The position numbers were made by a program, and so were the translations under genes. A stretch of DNA of 64,000 bases from Trichomonas vaginalis G3 (taxonomy: Eukaryota > Parabasalia > Trichomonadida > Trichomonadidae), in assembly GCF_026262505.1 (NCBI RefSeq), contig NC_067208.1, positions 10,983,962-11,047,961 of the forward strand, read 5' to 3'. Shown piece by piece: positions 30,696 to 40,312 of the stretch (the first letter of the stretch is position 1; the number at the start of each line of letters is the position of its first letter). The notes below the pieces were generated by a model that was not told the DNA's origin, did not search any database, and saw nothing but the letters and a program-made list of their open reading frames with translations.

Positions 30696-31052
30696 TTATG
30701 TCAAATTCTCAGAACCATATTTTTGTAAAAGTTCTTTGTCCTTTAATAGCTCTTCTATTCTGTTTTCTATTTCATCTTCAAGAACAGCGCATGTGTCTTC
30801 TTTGCATTCTAAGAACTTTTGTTGGACTTCATCTTTCCAATCGGCGTCATCTCTGTCAACAAGTCTGTCATTGACAAATTTTAAGACTGCTCTTTGTAAT
30901 GTTTTATGGTTCTTGTCATATTCCCAGAAACAGAACTTTAGAACAAATTCACCTTTCTTGTTTACACTATGTAAGATTTTATGGTCGACAGATGTTTTGC
31001 TGTCGAAAAGCTTGTCTCGAATATAGATAGCGAAATCGCTAGACATTTTCAA
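30696..31052 (-). CDS. Conserved ATPase-neighbour protein, lineage b
   Basis: 118 residues. The segment FAIYIRDKLFDSKTSVDHKI then FVLKFCFWEYDKNHKTLQRA and VLKFVNDRLVDRDD aligns with the a' protein at 43666-43959 (FEYYLIDALTDPQNCVES, FTYVLKEYDRYHNEVN, LIKFVDKKLVNNE). In both lineages it sits right beside the packaging ATPase start, here divergently with 30 bases between. The C-terminus is charged and helical. Function unknown; an ATPase partner is a reasonable guess. Confidence 0.55.
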   Translation of the reverse strand: MKMSSDFAIYIRDKLFDSKTSVDHKILHSVNKKGEFVLKFCFWEYDKNHKTLQRAVLKFVNDRLVDRDDADWKDEVQQKFLECKEDTCAVLEDEIENRIEELLKDKELLQKYGSENLT

Positions 31053-31082
31053 AAAGATAAAAATTTTAATTTTTCTAAAAAT

Positions 31083-31509
31083 ATGTTAGAAAAAAAGTTT
31101 GCTGACATTGACAAGAAATTTGAGAATGTTTTAAACAAGAACAAGAGGAAGTTAGAAAATGCTCAGATAAAACCTATACATGACAAGTTCTTATTTGCTC
31201 AGAATGGTATAACAGGTCTAATTGCACCACCTGGGTCGGGTAAGACTTTCACTTATCTTAAAATGGCTGCACAACAACAAGAACTAGATGAGAAGAACCC
31301 ATTCTATGAGTTAGTTGTTATTTGTAGTACTTCTGGTCAATTTGACCAAACCGTCAATTCGTTCAAAGATATTATAAAGAAGTCTAAGTTAGTATGTATA
31401 AAGATACTGAGTTGTTAGATTGGATAAAGAAGTACCAAAGAAGAGTTTTGAAGTATAAATGCTATAAATGAGTATATAAATTCGAAGTTTAAAGACCCAA
31501 ATGAGGAAA
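31083..31509 (+). pseudogene. Packaging ATPase front part, lineage b
   Basis: MLEKKFADIDKKFENVLNKN is followed by FLFAQNGITGLIAPPGSGKT, a clear Walker A (APPGSGKTF), and FYELVVICSTSGQFDQTV, matching SYYDQIIISATSDS of lineage a. The rest is cut by the assembly gap, so Walker B is not seen here. The locus is broken. Confidence 0.7.
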
Positions 31510-31609
31510 NNNNNNNNNNNNNNNNNNNNNNNNNNNNNNNNNNNNNNNNNNNNNNNNNNNNNNNNNNNNNNNNNNNNNNNNNNNNNNNNNNNNNNNNNNN
31601 NNNNNNNNN
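31510..31609. other. Assembly gap, 100 N
   Basis: Exactly 100 N, the usual placeholder for a gap of unknown size. Sequence on the two sides (lineage b ATPase on the left, mariner on the right) need not be adjacent in the genome. Confidence 0.98.
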
Positions 31610-31929
31610 AAGAGAGAGATAAGTTTGTTCCAAACCCAATTTATTCACCTGATATTGCACCCTCTGACTTTTATTTATTCGGCACGCTAAAAAAGAGAGC
31701 TGAAGGACGCGAATTCGCGAGTCCAGATGATCTTGAAAATTTTGTAAGAGAGCAATTTGAGCAATTTTCTCATGATGATTTAAAGCGTGTTTTTCAAGCC
31801 TGGATCGATCGCTGCGAACGCGTGATTGAATCCAATGGTGATTATATTTAAATAAACTTTATATATATGTATCTTGTTTATTTCTATTCGCAGTATTCAG
31901 GTTTGTGCTAAACACACCTTTGGACACCC
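31610..31929 (+). mobile_element. Mariner transposon 3' end
   Basis: The open frame to 31851 encodes the C-terminus of a Tc1/mariner transposase: IYSPDIAPSDFYLFGTLKKR with the third catalytic acid in APSD, then FASPDDLENFVREQFEQFS and FQAWIDRCERVIESNGDYI. After the stop come about 75 bases and a terminal inverted repeat ending GGACACCC followed by the TA target. The 5' part lies in or beyond the assembly gap. It inserted into the lineage c capsid gene, whose coding sequence resumes at once. Base composition is more GC-rich than the flanks, suggesting a younger arrival. Confidence 0.85.
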
Positions 31930-31931
31930 TA

Positions 31932-33062
31932 TATATTGACCCTTCAGAAGTTTTCAAGAACGCAAATGAAGAAGTTGATATCACTTTTGATATGATTATT
32001 CCGGTAAATGATTTGTTAGCATTTCAGGCGTTCGATGATTATCCTAAATCATTTGGTGATATCATTCTTAAATATTATGTTTTCAGGGATACTTTAGTAT
32101 TTTGTCAGGTTGACCCGTTAAGAGTTGCTGATTTACAAAATTACGTTTATGAAAAGATAACTGATGAAAATTATGAAAAGATTATGAATCATGTTTATAA
32201 ATATGATCGCAAATTCCAACAAATCGGAATTCCTACCAAATTAATTACAAGCTTAGCCACTACATCTGCTGACGCAACAGTTGATGACGTTATTATTTCA
32301 TGCACAAAGATGGAAGTTTTAGAGGATAAATGCATTACACCAGGATACGGTTTAATTGAAGAATCAGTTAAAGCAATACCACGTTTATTCAGTAAGGAAG
32401 ATCCATTCATGATTCCAGCTCAACATATTGACGTTCGTTCACTAAATGGAGGTTGCATCACTCCTGAAGGTATCAGCTCAGATTTCTCATACGCTCTTCA
32501 TAATGTTACAGATGTTGTGTTAGCATTTCCGAAGAATGCAATGCAAAGAACAGTTTTAGAAAATCCAATGCTTCGAGGTCTTCAGGTCACTATAGATTCC
32601 AGAAACTTCCCCGATCAAGCGATGACAACAGTGGGTGACATATTCTTTACACGTATGCTTCAAGCTTCTGATTTAGATGGAGTGAATGAATGCACAGAAG
32701 AATACGAGGACTCATTAACTAGACCACTGAATGCAGATGATGGCACGCCATTAGCTAGAACATGGAAAGACCAAACTTCATTCTTATGCACTATTCCAGT
32801 TCAACGTGATGGAGCGGGTATATTCTTTGATGGATTAGAAACTTTCAACTCACAAGTTACAGTACAAGTGAAAGCTTATCCAATCATTCAGGGTGAAAAT
32901 GATACTTACTGTTCAAAGGTGACAAATCCTCCTCAGGTTTGGTTTACTAGGACTACATATTGGACATGGACACCGGATGAAGGTTTGAAATATCATCCAA
33001 CAGGTACACCACCACAGTATAGAAGTTCATATGATGAAATATTGATGAATAGAAATGTTTAA
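31932..33062 (+). pseudogene. Major capsid protein, lineage c (C-terminal part)
   Basis: About 377 residues from YIDPSEVFKNANEEVDITFD. The C-terminal domain has TSFLCTIPVQRDGAGIFFDG, equivalent to THFLCGFPTETDFTF in a, and ends YWTWTPDEGLKYHPTG. A middle YALHNVTDVVLAFPKNAMQR lines up with TPINVKSIWALFRKNDN. The open frame begins inside the mariner terminal repeat, so its first residues are not capsid. Double jelly roll fold is inferred from the family. Confidence 0.7.
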
Positions 33063-33086
33063 AATTATAAATTTATTTTTGATTAA

Positions 33087-33914
33087 ATGGATTTAAATTC
33101 ATCCACTCCTTATGAAGAATTAGCGGGAGTATATAATACATACGTAGATGAAATGATTAATGAAGCATTGAGTGATAATAGAAATGCTCTATCTAAGGAA
33201 AAATTAATGAAAATTCCATATTCTGAATGTTACTTAAATTCAATCACTGCAGCAATTGGTAAACAAAATAAAGGTAAAACATTAACGATATTAAAACAGA
33301 TTATCATTATTGCTAACACTTCCCCCTATTCACATGTGTTAATTTATATCAACCGTTCAGGTTCACCTTCAGATGATACATTTGAATCTTTAAAGCATTT
33401 AATCAAAATTCCAATTATTTATTTATCACAAGAAGAAGCAGAAGATTATTTAAAAAACTTTTTAATGTATAAAGAATTATATAATACAATCAAGAAGCAA
33501 GGATTAGAGGATAAAATTATTGATAAACAACGGGATGAATTATTTGAAACACTTTCTATTTCAAACTTTGATAGAGAATTTTTGCATTCACTCATTTTTC
33601 TAGATGATGCGGTGAAATCAAAACTAATAACAAATGAGAAATCATATTTTAATCAGTTATTAACTCAATGTCGACACATTCAGTTTTCATTCTTCATGGC
33701 TGTTCAATACTTAAAAGCATTAAGCACAAACATTAAATCAAATCTATCAACCCTTTTCATTTTCAGTGGGTTTAGTCGTCAACAGTTGAACGTTATGCTT
33801 TATCAAGTGAATTTACCAATGAGCATTAATGAACTTTACACACAATATCAGCAATTAGGTGAACATGGAAAAATAATAGTTGATTTAAATAAAGGAGGTG
33901 TTAAATTTGATTAA
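33087..33914 (+). CDS. Genome-packaging ATPase, lineage c
   Basis: 275 residues, open. Walker A AAIGKQNKGKTLTI near 55-67, Walker B SLIFLDDAVKSK near 168, then CRHIQFSFFMAVQYLKALST and LFIFSGFSRQQLNVML, typical of the A32-like packaging ATPases of Polintons and large DNA viruses. The Walker A has Asn-Lys before GKT rather than the Gly-Ser of lineages a and b. It starts 25 bases after the capsid stop with leader TTTATTTTTGATTAAATG, so capsid and ATPase are probably co-regulated. Confidence 0.8.
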   Translation: MDLNSSTPYEELAGVYNTYVDEMINEALSDNRNALSKEKLMKIPYSECYLNSITAAIGKQNKGKTLTILKQIIIIANTSPYSHVLIYINRSGSPSDDTFESLKHLIKIPIIYLSQEEAEDYLKNFLMYKELYNTIKKQGLEDKIIDKQRDELFETLSISNFDREFLHSLIFLDDAVKSKLITNEKSYFNQLLTQCRHIQFSFFMAVQYLKALSTNIKSNLSTLFIFSGFSRQQLNVMLYQVNLPMSINELYTQYQQLGEHGKIIVDLNKGGVKFD

Positions 33915-33953
33915 CTTTTTATAATTAATTTTTATTTTTATTTATAATTAAAC

Positions 33954-34853
33954 ATGACAGAAATAGCAAATCTTCTACAGGTTCCATTAAAACAAGGAAC
34001 AAACAAAAAGGGTGCATATAATAGAACTATGAAAGTTCCTGATGGAATGAAAGAATTAGTTCATATTGTTGCTGGTCTTCAAAAAGATGTTAAACAAATG
34101 AGAAACGTTTTAACATTACCAGAAGCTCAAGCATATGCCAAACGTCAAGGTCCAAATTGGGAAGCACACGAAGCAGACATTACGGGTCCAAATGGAAAAC
34201 CTGATGGTATAAATGAAGTTTTCGTTACTGATGGTCAAGGTAATATTAAAGTCATAAATGGTTATAAATTAACTATAACTGATTATCCTAAACGTAAAGC
34301 ATATAATGAACGTTATCCTATGCAATTTGATGAAAATGGAAAAGCTGTTAAACAATACATTGGAGATGGTGAAGATGGTCCAATTAATTCATACCGTTAT
34401 AATCCATATTCTTATTTCAATGAAGAATTAAATGCTATTGAAGAGGGATCGGATGGATTGCCACGATATTCTAACAAGTTTGATGGTCAATATGCAAATA
34501 TTAGACCTGAAATTTCAGCTAAGAAATTCTTTAAAGTTGCTTTATTCGATCCAGTTTTCGCAAATGTTAAAGATGAACTTAAACAGCAATTCCAACCAAT
34601 TATAGTAGCAAGAATTGCATCAGGTGCTTTATCTCAAGCATTCAAAGATTTAATTAAGAAACCATTATATCAGCAACGAGGTTTAACTTATGATTTTGTT
34701 AAGGAATCGGATAAAAGAAAATTTGAGAAATCAGATGATTATAAGAATGCAATTAATGAATATATTAGGTCTATTAATTTCAATGAACCAGCTAAAAATC
34801 AACTTCAAGAACAAATACAGGGAATAATAGATTCAAAAGTTCCAGCAAAATAA
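33954..34853 (+). CDS. Unrecognised 299-residue structural-cluster protein
   Basis: Begins [20 protein letters not shown], basic at first, with a helical [20 protein letters not shown], a Gly/Asn-rich beta middle ([20 protein letters not shown]) and a helical back ([40 protein letters not shown]). Placed between ATPase and CCG, it may fill the scaffold or core role of the 928-residue protein in b, but no sequence match supports this. Leader TTTTTATTTTTATTTATAAT. No family recognised. Confidence 0.55.
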   Translation: MTEIANLLQVPLKQGTNKKGAYNRTMKVPDGMKELVHIVAGLQKDVKQMRNVLTLPEAQAYAKRQGPNWEAHEADITGPNGKPDGINEVFVTDGQGNIKVINGYKLTITDYPKRKAYNERYPMQFDENGKAVKQYIGDGEDGPINSYRYNPYSYFNEELNAIEEGSDGLPRYSNKFDGQYANIRPEISAKKFFKVALFDPVFANVKDELKQQFQPIIVARIASGALSQAFKDLIKKPLYQQRGLTYDFVKESDKRKFEKSDDYKNAINEYIRSINFNEPAKNQLQEQIQGIIDSKVPAK

Positions 34854-34885
34854 AAGTTTAAATATATTTTTTTATTCGATTATAA

Positions 34886-35553
34886 ATGAGAAGACGTTTC
34901 ACTAGTCAAAACAACACTAACGCAAAAGCAGAGATTACGGTTGGTTATAACGTAAATGATGATAAATCACGAATTATTCAAAATGTTAAAGTTAATGTTA
35001 GCCCTGAATTAACAAGGTCAGCAACTCAACCAAATTTATTAACTCGTGACTTACCGAAAAAGGAGGAGGAGCAAAATAAAGAAGATGGAGACCCAATCAT
35101 TTTATCTGAACCCGGTAAAGAACCTGTTGAAATTCCCACTTATCCAACATACCCCCGCCTCTTTCATCAAACATCGAGAACCCATATAAAATAGACATTA
35201 ATTCTGAATTAATGAAAATTTACCGTGATATAATAATTAATAATTATGATTCAATAATAAATTTAATTGATCAATCCGGTTTAATTATTTTACCTTATGA
35301 ATCATTAATTCACATTATTGCCATTCTTTGTGATGTTCAAGATTCAGACGTTAAGATTCAATTTTTCATAGATGATGAGGTTTCATGCTGCGGAACAGTT
35401 GCAAAAATAAATCCTATAAAGGATATTAGCACAATTAAGATATCAAAGAACGGAACAACAACTGAACTTCATTTAACATATAATGATATTTATAATAAAA
35501 TAGTTGATGAATATAAAATATCACTTGAAAAATTCTTTGTTAAGGCTATTTAA
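34886..35553 (+). pseudogene. CCG-motif Maverick protein, lineage c
   Basis: A disordered charged front (MRRRFTSQNNTNAKAEITVG, PVEIPTYPTYP) is followed by a helical-plus-strand domain: INLIDQSGLIILPYESLIHI, then VKIQFFIDDEVSCCGTVAKI and a basic end. It matches a and b around the acidic-x-x-CCG phrase. It precedes minor capsid B and A. The locus is broken. Confidence 0.6.
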
Positions 35554-36030
35554 TATTCAAACATTAACATTATCGAATAATAATCTTTTGAATCATAATC
35601 AATAATAATTGACCTTTCACCAGTTTCTATCGTTTGTTTTATTTCTTTTTGTTCTCCACTATCCGGATCGGTCATTGTAATTGTTTTTGTTATAATATCA
35701 GCTTTATCTTTAACTTCAATCTTTTTTTCCATCGGGATATTTAAACCAAAATTCCAAAAATTCGATATTGTCAATCTGTTCATATTTTAATCTATCAATT
35801 ACATTTTTAATACCATCTGAAAATCTTATGAAATGGTCATTATATGGGTTTGATTGAACTAAATTTGAATGAAGTGAAATATAACCTGTTGATGAATATG
35901 ACACTGACTCATATTTTCTGAAAACACTAAAATTTATAACATGAATGAATTTCTTATTCGTTGAATTTATGAATTCTTGAGGTAATCTTATTCTAGTTTT
36001 ATTTATCACTGGAAAATAACGCTTTACCAT
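35550..36030 (-). pseudogene. Minor capsid-like protein B, lineage c
   Basis: The front MVKRYFPVINKTRIRLPQEF then NKKFIHVINFSVFRKYESVS parallels VTFKFPTDWIVNINEEKYVG and ITNMYITRAFRKVEF of the a' protein at 41051. The back ends EKKIEVKDKADIITKTITMT. Shorter than the a' protein. It diverges from minor capsid A with 20 bases between. Assignment is tentative. The locus is broken. Confidence 0.45.
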
Positions 36031-36049
36031 ATTTTAATCGTAATAAAAA

Positions 36050-36789
36050 ATGTCAATTATCAATATTATTTCGAATAATAACTGTGAATTAAATTTAACA
36101 GTTAGCGGAATTTATAATGTTACTCTCGTTTCTGTGAGTGGTAAATTTAATCCCATTCTTTTAGACCCTTCAGATTATATATCATTTATTAAAGATGACC
36201 ATGAGCCGCATAGCGGCGGGGTCGTAGACCTTGAAAAACGTATGATATGTATATAAATAATGTGATAGCGAAATGGGATATTAACATGATTTTAAGTTAT
36301 TTAAATGAATCATTTATCGTATGGTATGAAGAAAATTTTAAATCAAAACCTGATAAACTTTTTGAACTTGATGAAATAAATAACCTTATTAAATTTCCGC
36401 TGAAAATTAAATTTTGTACTCCTCATCTTCGTTCATTGTTGGGGATATTAAATTTTGAAAAAGATGTTGGGGATGTTTTGTATTCTGACACTGGTTCCAA
36501 TTTCATTTTAATCAAATGTGATAAAGTTAATACCCCAATGAGATTTTCGCATCAAACATTAGACCATAACTCTTACCCATCAATACAAAACATTTTATCC
36601 ATCAACTTAAACACATTTTCTTTATCATATCCGTTTCAATTATCCGGGAATTCATTTATTCTTCATTCAAAAGATTTATCAAATATTAAATTTAGAATAA
36701 CTGACCTATTTGATTGTGATTTAGAATTTATGAATGAAATATTATGGCAATTTCAAATAGAGAAAATAGCTGATGAGATAACGGATTAA
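36050..36789 (+). pseudogene. Minor capsid protein A (penton-like), lineage c
   Basis: The front has VTLVSVSGKFNPILLDPSDY, in step with LNTMTTKACFALLTPEDF of b. Further on, KIKFCTPHLRSLLGILNFEK matches the ITDMTHQARLLLGAY block, and LSYPFQLSGNSFILHSKDLS then IKFRITDLFDCDLEFMNEIL matches the a C-terminus. Mini-hairpins (36205-36217, 36220-36230) lie inside it. The locus is broken. Confidence 0.55.
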
Positions 36790-36813
36790 ATATTTATTTT
36801 TAAATCGTAATAA

Positions 36814-37299
36814 ATGATTAAACAACAGCAACCACAACAACTTAAGGCGCAAAGCGCCCAGGTCCTTCAGACCATTACATACGCCACATATGCATATAAT
36901 TCAAAGACGGCAGAACAAACGCAAAGGTTGAAATATGGAGATTTGGAGATAGTATTGAAAAATGACCATTTCGAATTCGTTTGCAAAGGTGGTGCAGTGA
37001 TATCAAATATAAAAGAAATTTTATTTATGAATTCAAAAATTAAAGGAATAACGGATGATATAACATCAATTCCACCAGAAGAACAGAGATATTACGCATT
37101 AAATGCATTTCCTAAAGTTTTGAAGATTGGAAGATTTAATTTAAATGAGGAATTCATAGAAGGTTTCCTAAATGACATAATGAAGAAAGCAGATAAGGAA
37201 TACGTTAATACTGAATTAATAAAGAAAGCGGATAAGGAATACGTTAATACTGAATTAATGAAGAAAGCAGATAAGGAATACGTAGTTAGTATGGGTTAG
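36814..37299 (+). pseudogene. Fibre-base protein with KADKEYVN repeats, lineage c
   Basis: 161 residues. The front ITYATYAYNSKTAEQTQRLK then GDLEIVLKNDHFEFVCKGG matches the lineage a fibre-base protein at 14168-14662. It ends with three copies of KKADKEYVNTEL, the unit found in phage fibre shafts and in the lineage a fibre, here fused directly to the base domain. The gene stops at the element junction, so it is partial. Mini-hairpins at 36846-36858 and 36861-36873 are translated near the start as KAQSAQVLQT. This links base and shaft in one frame. Confidence 0.6.
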
Positions 37300-37335
37300 T
37301 TGTGTACTGAGGCACTGCGCGCCTCCGTACACCAC
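37299..37335. repeat. GTAC-type hairpin at the c to a' junction
   Basis: GTTGTGTACTGAGGC pairs with GCCTCCGTACACCAC around a 7-base loop (two mismatches). Same plan as 20486-20536. Followed by CGGTTTT-GACACTTTAG-AAAACCG. Confidence 0.6.
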
Positions 37336-37475
37336 TTAGCGGTTTTGACACTTTAGAAAACCGTTAACGTATATTTTACAACATGAACGCAAAAACTAAC
37401 TTAACCTTAAATATTTACAAAGCCGCAAATCATTTCACCTCACTAACGAACTCACTAATGAAAAAATAAACGTTC

Positions 37476-37760
37476 TCATAAATTTTCTTCAATATCTTCA
37501 TCATCAGTGTTAACTCTATTGTAGTCATACTTGAAGTCATAAAGTTTCTCAAGTTTTGAAATGCATAGTCTTGTTAACTTACCTTCATCATCATAAGTTT
37601 TTATAAAACTACCATGACAATCTTTATAAACAGTCAGTGTATAGTCAACTGGTCTAGGATGAAGTGTAAAGAACATGTTATACTCAAGAAGGAAGAATAA
37701 ATGTTTAAATGTATGTTTGTTATATGTTTTGATTTGTATGAGTTGCTTTTGTTCTGTCAT
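37476..37760 (-). CDS. Unrecognised 94-residue protein, a'
   Basis: MTEQKQLIQIKTYNKHTFKH, strand-rich (VDYTLTVYKDCHGSFIKTYD) with an acidic end. Leader in reverse is TTTTATTTTATTTTTATATAA before the ATG, the usual element start context. No homologue seen in the window. Confidence 0.5.
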   Translation of the reverse strand: MTEQKQLIQIKTYNKHTFKHLFFLLEYNMFFTLHPRPVDYTLTVYKDCHGSFIKTYDDEGKLTRLCISKLEKLYDFKYDYNRVNTDDEDIEENL

Positions 37761-37860
37761 TTATATAAAAATAAAATAAAAAATAATTTTAAAAAAATAA
37801 ACTTAAAAATAATGATATCACCACTCCCACACGTATGAAAACATAGCACAAAAATAAATT

Positions 37861-37909
37861 TAGGTGAAGTGGTGAAATCTCACCTCTTTTTTCACCCGGT
37901 TTTTCACCC
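37861..37909 (+). repeat. TCACC-rich block, copy 1 of a'
   Basis: TAGGTGAAGTGGTGAAATCT then CACCTCTTTTTTCACCCGG and TTTTTCACCC. The core GGTGAAATCTCACC is palindromic. Near-identical to 44401-44450 and, inverted, 45937-45985. Confidence 0.8.
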
Positions 37910-37925
37910 TGTTGAATTCATTGCT

Positions 37926-38171
37926 TTATAACTCTCTTCCTTTCTCCAACTCTTCTAACTTCTTCTTAAGTTCAGCAATGTTGTCCTCATGAAGTTTAAT
38001 CTTTCTCAAAATTCCTTCTTTATCTAATGGTTTCTTTATCTTTCTAAACTGAACTCTACCATCCTTCATAGTATGAATGTAAAAACCTTCTGGAATAGTT
38101 CCTGATTTAATGTATTCTACCAAAAACTTTTGTTTCATTGCTTCAGTGACTTTAGTCGTCATTTCAATCAA
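37926..38171 (-). CDS. Conserved small Maverick protein (KITEATKQKFL family), a'
   Basis: 81 residues. TTKVTEAMKQKFLVEYIKSG, then PEGFYIHTMKDGRVQFRKIK and the coiled-coil end AELKKKLEELEKG, nearly identical to the lineage a protein at 19672. The lineage a start and the match suggest the real start is the Met of MTTKV, four residues in. It is one of the best-conserved genes between the copies. Confidence 0.7.
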   Translation of the reverse strand: MIEMTTKVTEAMKQKFLVEYIKSGTIPEGFYIHTMKDGRVQFRKIKKPLDKEGILRKIKLHEDNIAELKKKLEELEKGREL

Positions 38172-38210
38172 ATAAAAATTTTAATATTAAATAAAAATAA
38201 CGTTATTTTT

Positions 38211-38681
38211 TCAGTAAGGAAACGCAGGAGTTTTACGATTTATTTGAGGAGTAGGTTCTGGTTTAAATGTTGGAGTCGGTTTAGGAGTTGACTTTTGAAC
38301 AGGAGTTTGTACTTCCATAGGTTCAGGAGTCATTGAAGGTTTTGCTTGTGAAGGCGTTGGTTTTGACGTTGGTTTTGACGAAGGTGTTGGAGTTTGTTTA
38401 ACTTCATGTACTTCAGTATTATTTACAACATTTGCTTTATTTCTTTTCAACATCATAACTGCTCCTGCTGTAGCTAGCAAACCTAGTGGGAGACCATATC
38501 TTATATAAGGACTTGACCAAATGCTATTTTTGACAGGAGCTGGTGGAACACCTAACCTTGGTGAGACTGCTCTTTGCCATTGTGCAGCTCGTAAGAAATA
38601 TTCAATAGGTGCTCCATAATCGTTTGGTAAAGTTTGTTTCATAGATGGTGAAGGTTCACGAGAGCTTGATGAAGAACTCAT
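38211..38681 (-). CDS. Single-pass membrane protein with Pro/Thr tail, a'
   Basis: 156 residues. A Ser-rich start (MSSSSSSREPSPSM), a soluble front (EYFLRAAQWQRAVSPRLG), a membrane segment YGLPLGLLATAGAVMMLKR at about 78-96, then a long Pro/Thr/Lys/Ser tail (KPTPSQAKPSMTPEPM). A lumenal or virion-surface stalk is likely. The layout matches the lineage a gene at 18345. It lies 30 bases after the capsid gene in the same direction. Confidence 0.6.
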   Translation of the reverse strand: MSSSSSSREPSPSMKQTLPNDYGAPIEYFLRAAQWQRAVSPRLGVPPAPVKNSIWSSPYIRYGLPLGLLATAGAVMMLKRNKANVVNNTEVHEVKQTPTPSSKPTSKPTPSQAKPSMTPEPMEVQTPVQKSTPKPTPTFKPEPTPQINRKTPAFPY

Positions 38682-38710
38682 TTATAAGCTTTAAAATAAA
38701 CGTTCATCCT

Positions 38711-40285
38711 TTATTCCTCACTGTCGTCCGCAGCTAAGTTATCGTCATCTAATCTTATTATTGGGATTCCATTAGCACGCACCTGAATGGCAAAGCAACA
38801 ATCCCTCATAAATCCAATAAGTGGCTTTGGTACATTTTCAGTTACTAGTTCAATAGGTCCTTTAACAGACAATTTGTATGTTATTGGAGCAGTAGATGTT
38901 TGACCTTGCTGGAAGCAAAAGTCCACTTCAGTTGGAAAACCACATAAGAAATGTGTGTTGTCATAGCTATCCCATTTATGTTCCACACTACCATCATCCA
39001 CCAATGACCTCATAACATCTTCATTAAATCCTATCATATCATTGTTTGTATTGCAAGCGTTCGCAACCATTTCATAAAATACAGGTCCATATGATTTTCA
39101 GGTTCTGCAGGCATATTTCCATAAGCTCCCATGGAAAGCTGAAGATATTTAATCTTAGGGTTCTCAAAATTAACATAATAGTTGTCTTTCTTTCTAAATA
39201 GTGCCCAAATACTTTTAACATTAATAGGCGTATAAGCTGCTGTAAATGTTGCACTTGAACTATCTGTATTCTTTGAGAATGAACCGTCCATAGGAATCCA
39301 ATCCATAACTTTAACAGGAAAACATAAAGCCTCGTTTGTATAATGTTCTACAAGTTCTGTATAAATGTTAGGGTCTAAAGAGAATGACTTTGGATGAATG
39401 AAACATTCATTAAAATCCATCTTTGTTCGAAATAGTTGCTGGGTTACAGTTGTAGTAGTAACTGTTCCACTAGCTTCTACTGCCTTCGTTATCATAGTGA
39501 ATGGTTCATTCCATGGAACAAATTTATTTGTCGGTGGATTTGAATCTGAAGCAAATGCAACTTTAAGAGTTGGATTGAAAGCAATGATATCATTTACAGA
39601 TATAGATGTGCATTGTAAGGCGTCGCTACTGAACTTTACTTTAAGCTGAATGTTTCCTGCAAAAGCTGGAATAAATCGAATAGCTTCTAATGGAAGGAAT
39701 CTTCTAACAGGAATTCTTAAACGAAGCTTAAAATCAAATGATTTTCCTGCTGTAATTGGACCACTAACAATTTGTCCTGTTCTGCATGTTCCCGAATGAC
39801 TCCATACATCTTCATGTCGAGTCTTTGAGAAAACATCTACTTTCTTTATTTGTTCGGTAGTTTGTGAGTTTGAAGTTATATATGCTTCTTCTCTTGCGTT
39901 GTCTTGAGAATATACGATACGACCATTTGCAAGGATTTGATATCCAGCAACTGCATAGAAAGCGTCCATCGAAACCAATCCAAAATCCTGGTGGGTTTGT
40001 TTTATTGGAACCTGAACCAATTTCTTTATCTACAATAAATTGACCTTCCATTTTATACGTAATGAATGTATTGTAAAGGTCCAACATATTTTCACCAGGA
40101 GGTGAGAGATTGAATGTTACCCATGTGTTATCTTTAGCAGTTCCAGGTTGTGATGGAATCTTTGCGTCAGAATATTTTCTATTAGTGTCACCAATTTGAA
40201 CTGCATTGTCTATGATATCGAAATATGAGCAAATCTGATGAATATGCTCTGCTGGAGTAAATTCGTTTAGCTGTTCGTTCTGCAT
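38711..40285 (-). pseudogene. Major capsid protein, a' (fossil)
   Basis: Near copy of the lineage a capsid: start MQNEQLNEFTPAEHIHQI, centre AIRFIPAFAGNIQLKVKF, second domain MDWIPMDGSFSKN and the FLCGFPTEVDFCFQQGQ block, ending DDDNLAADD. Protein identity to lineage a is high while DNA has many silent differences, so both copies diverged under coding constraint before decay. The locus is broken in about two places. Confidence 0.75.
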
Positions 40286-40312
40286 GTATTTACTTCAGAT
40301 AAAAATATCTAT

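Larger units (their letters stand above)
20729..31509. mobile_element. Maverick/Polinton fossil, lineage b
   Basis: Genes are a divergent acidic protein, a 928-residue coiled-coil protein, capsid, a small minus-strand gene, CCG protein, minor capsid A, primase-helicase remnant, two small genes and the front of the packaging ATPase, all matching lineage a or c by motif but not by DNA. Codon choice is less AT-biased (many GAC, CAA and TTC codons) than in a and c, indicating a different source or age. Broken, with about a dozen breaks. It runs into the assembly gap at 31510, so its right end and any PolB or integrase are not seen. A nested GC hairpin (20729-20761) lies at its left edge. Confidence 0.7.
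31930..37335. mobile_element. Maverick/Polinton fossil, lineage c (partial)
   Basis: Runs capsid, packaging ATPase, unrecognised 299-residue protein, CCG protein, minor capsid B (minus), minor capsid A, fibre-base gene. Left side is interrupted by mariner and the gap; right side ends at a GTAC-type hairpin where a' begins. Codons are strongly AT-biased. Several genes are long and open (capsid, ATPase, 299-residue protein), so it is less decayed than b, with about four breaks. Confidence 0.7.

Noticed and set aside
30595-31026. Ser/Phe-rich plus-strand frame of 143 residues.
   Set aside because: It is antisense to the ATPase-neighbour gene and its charged tail, and the minus-strand protein has a homologue at 43666.
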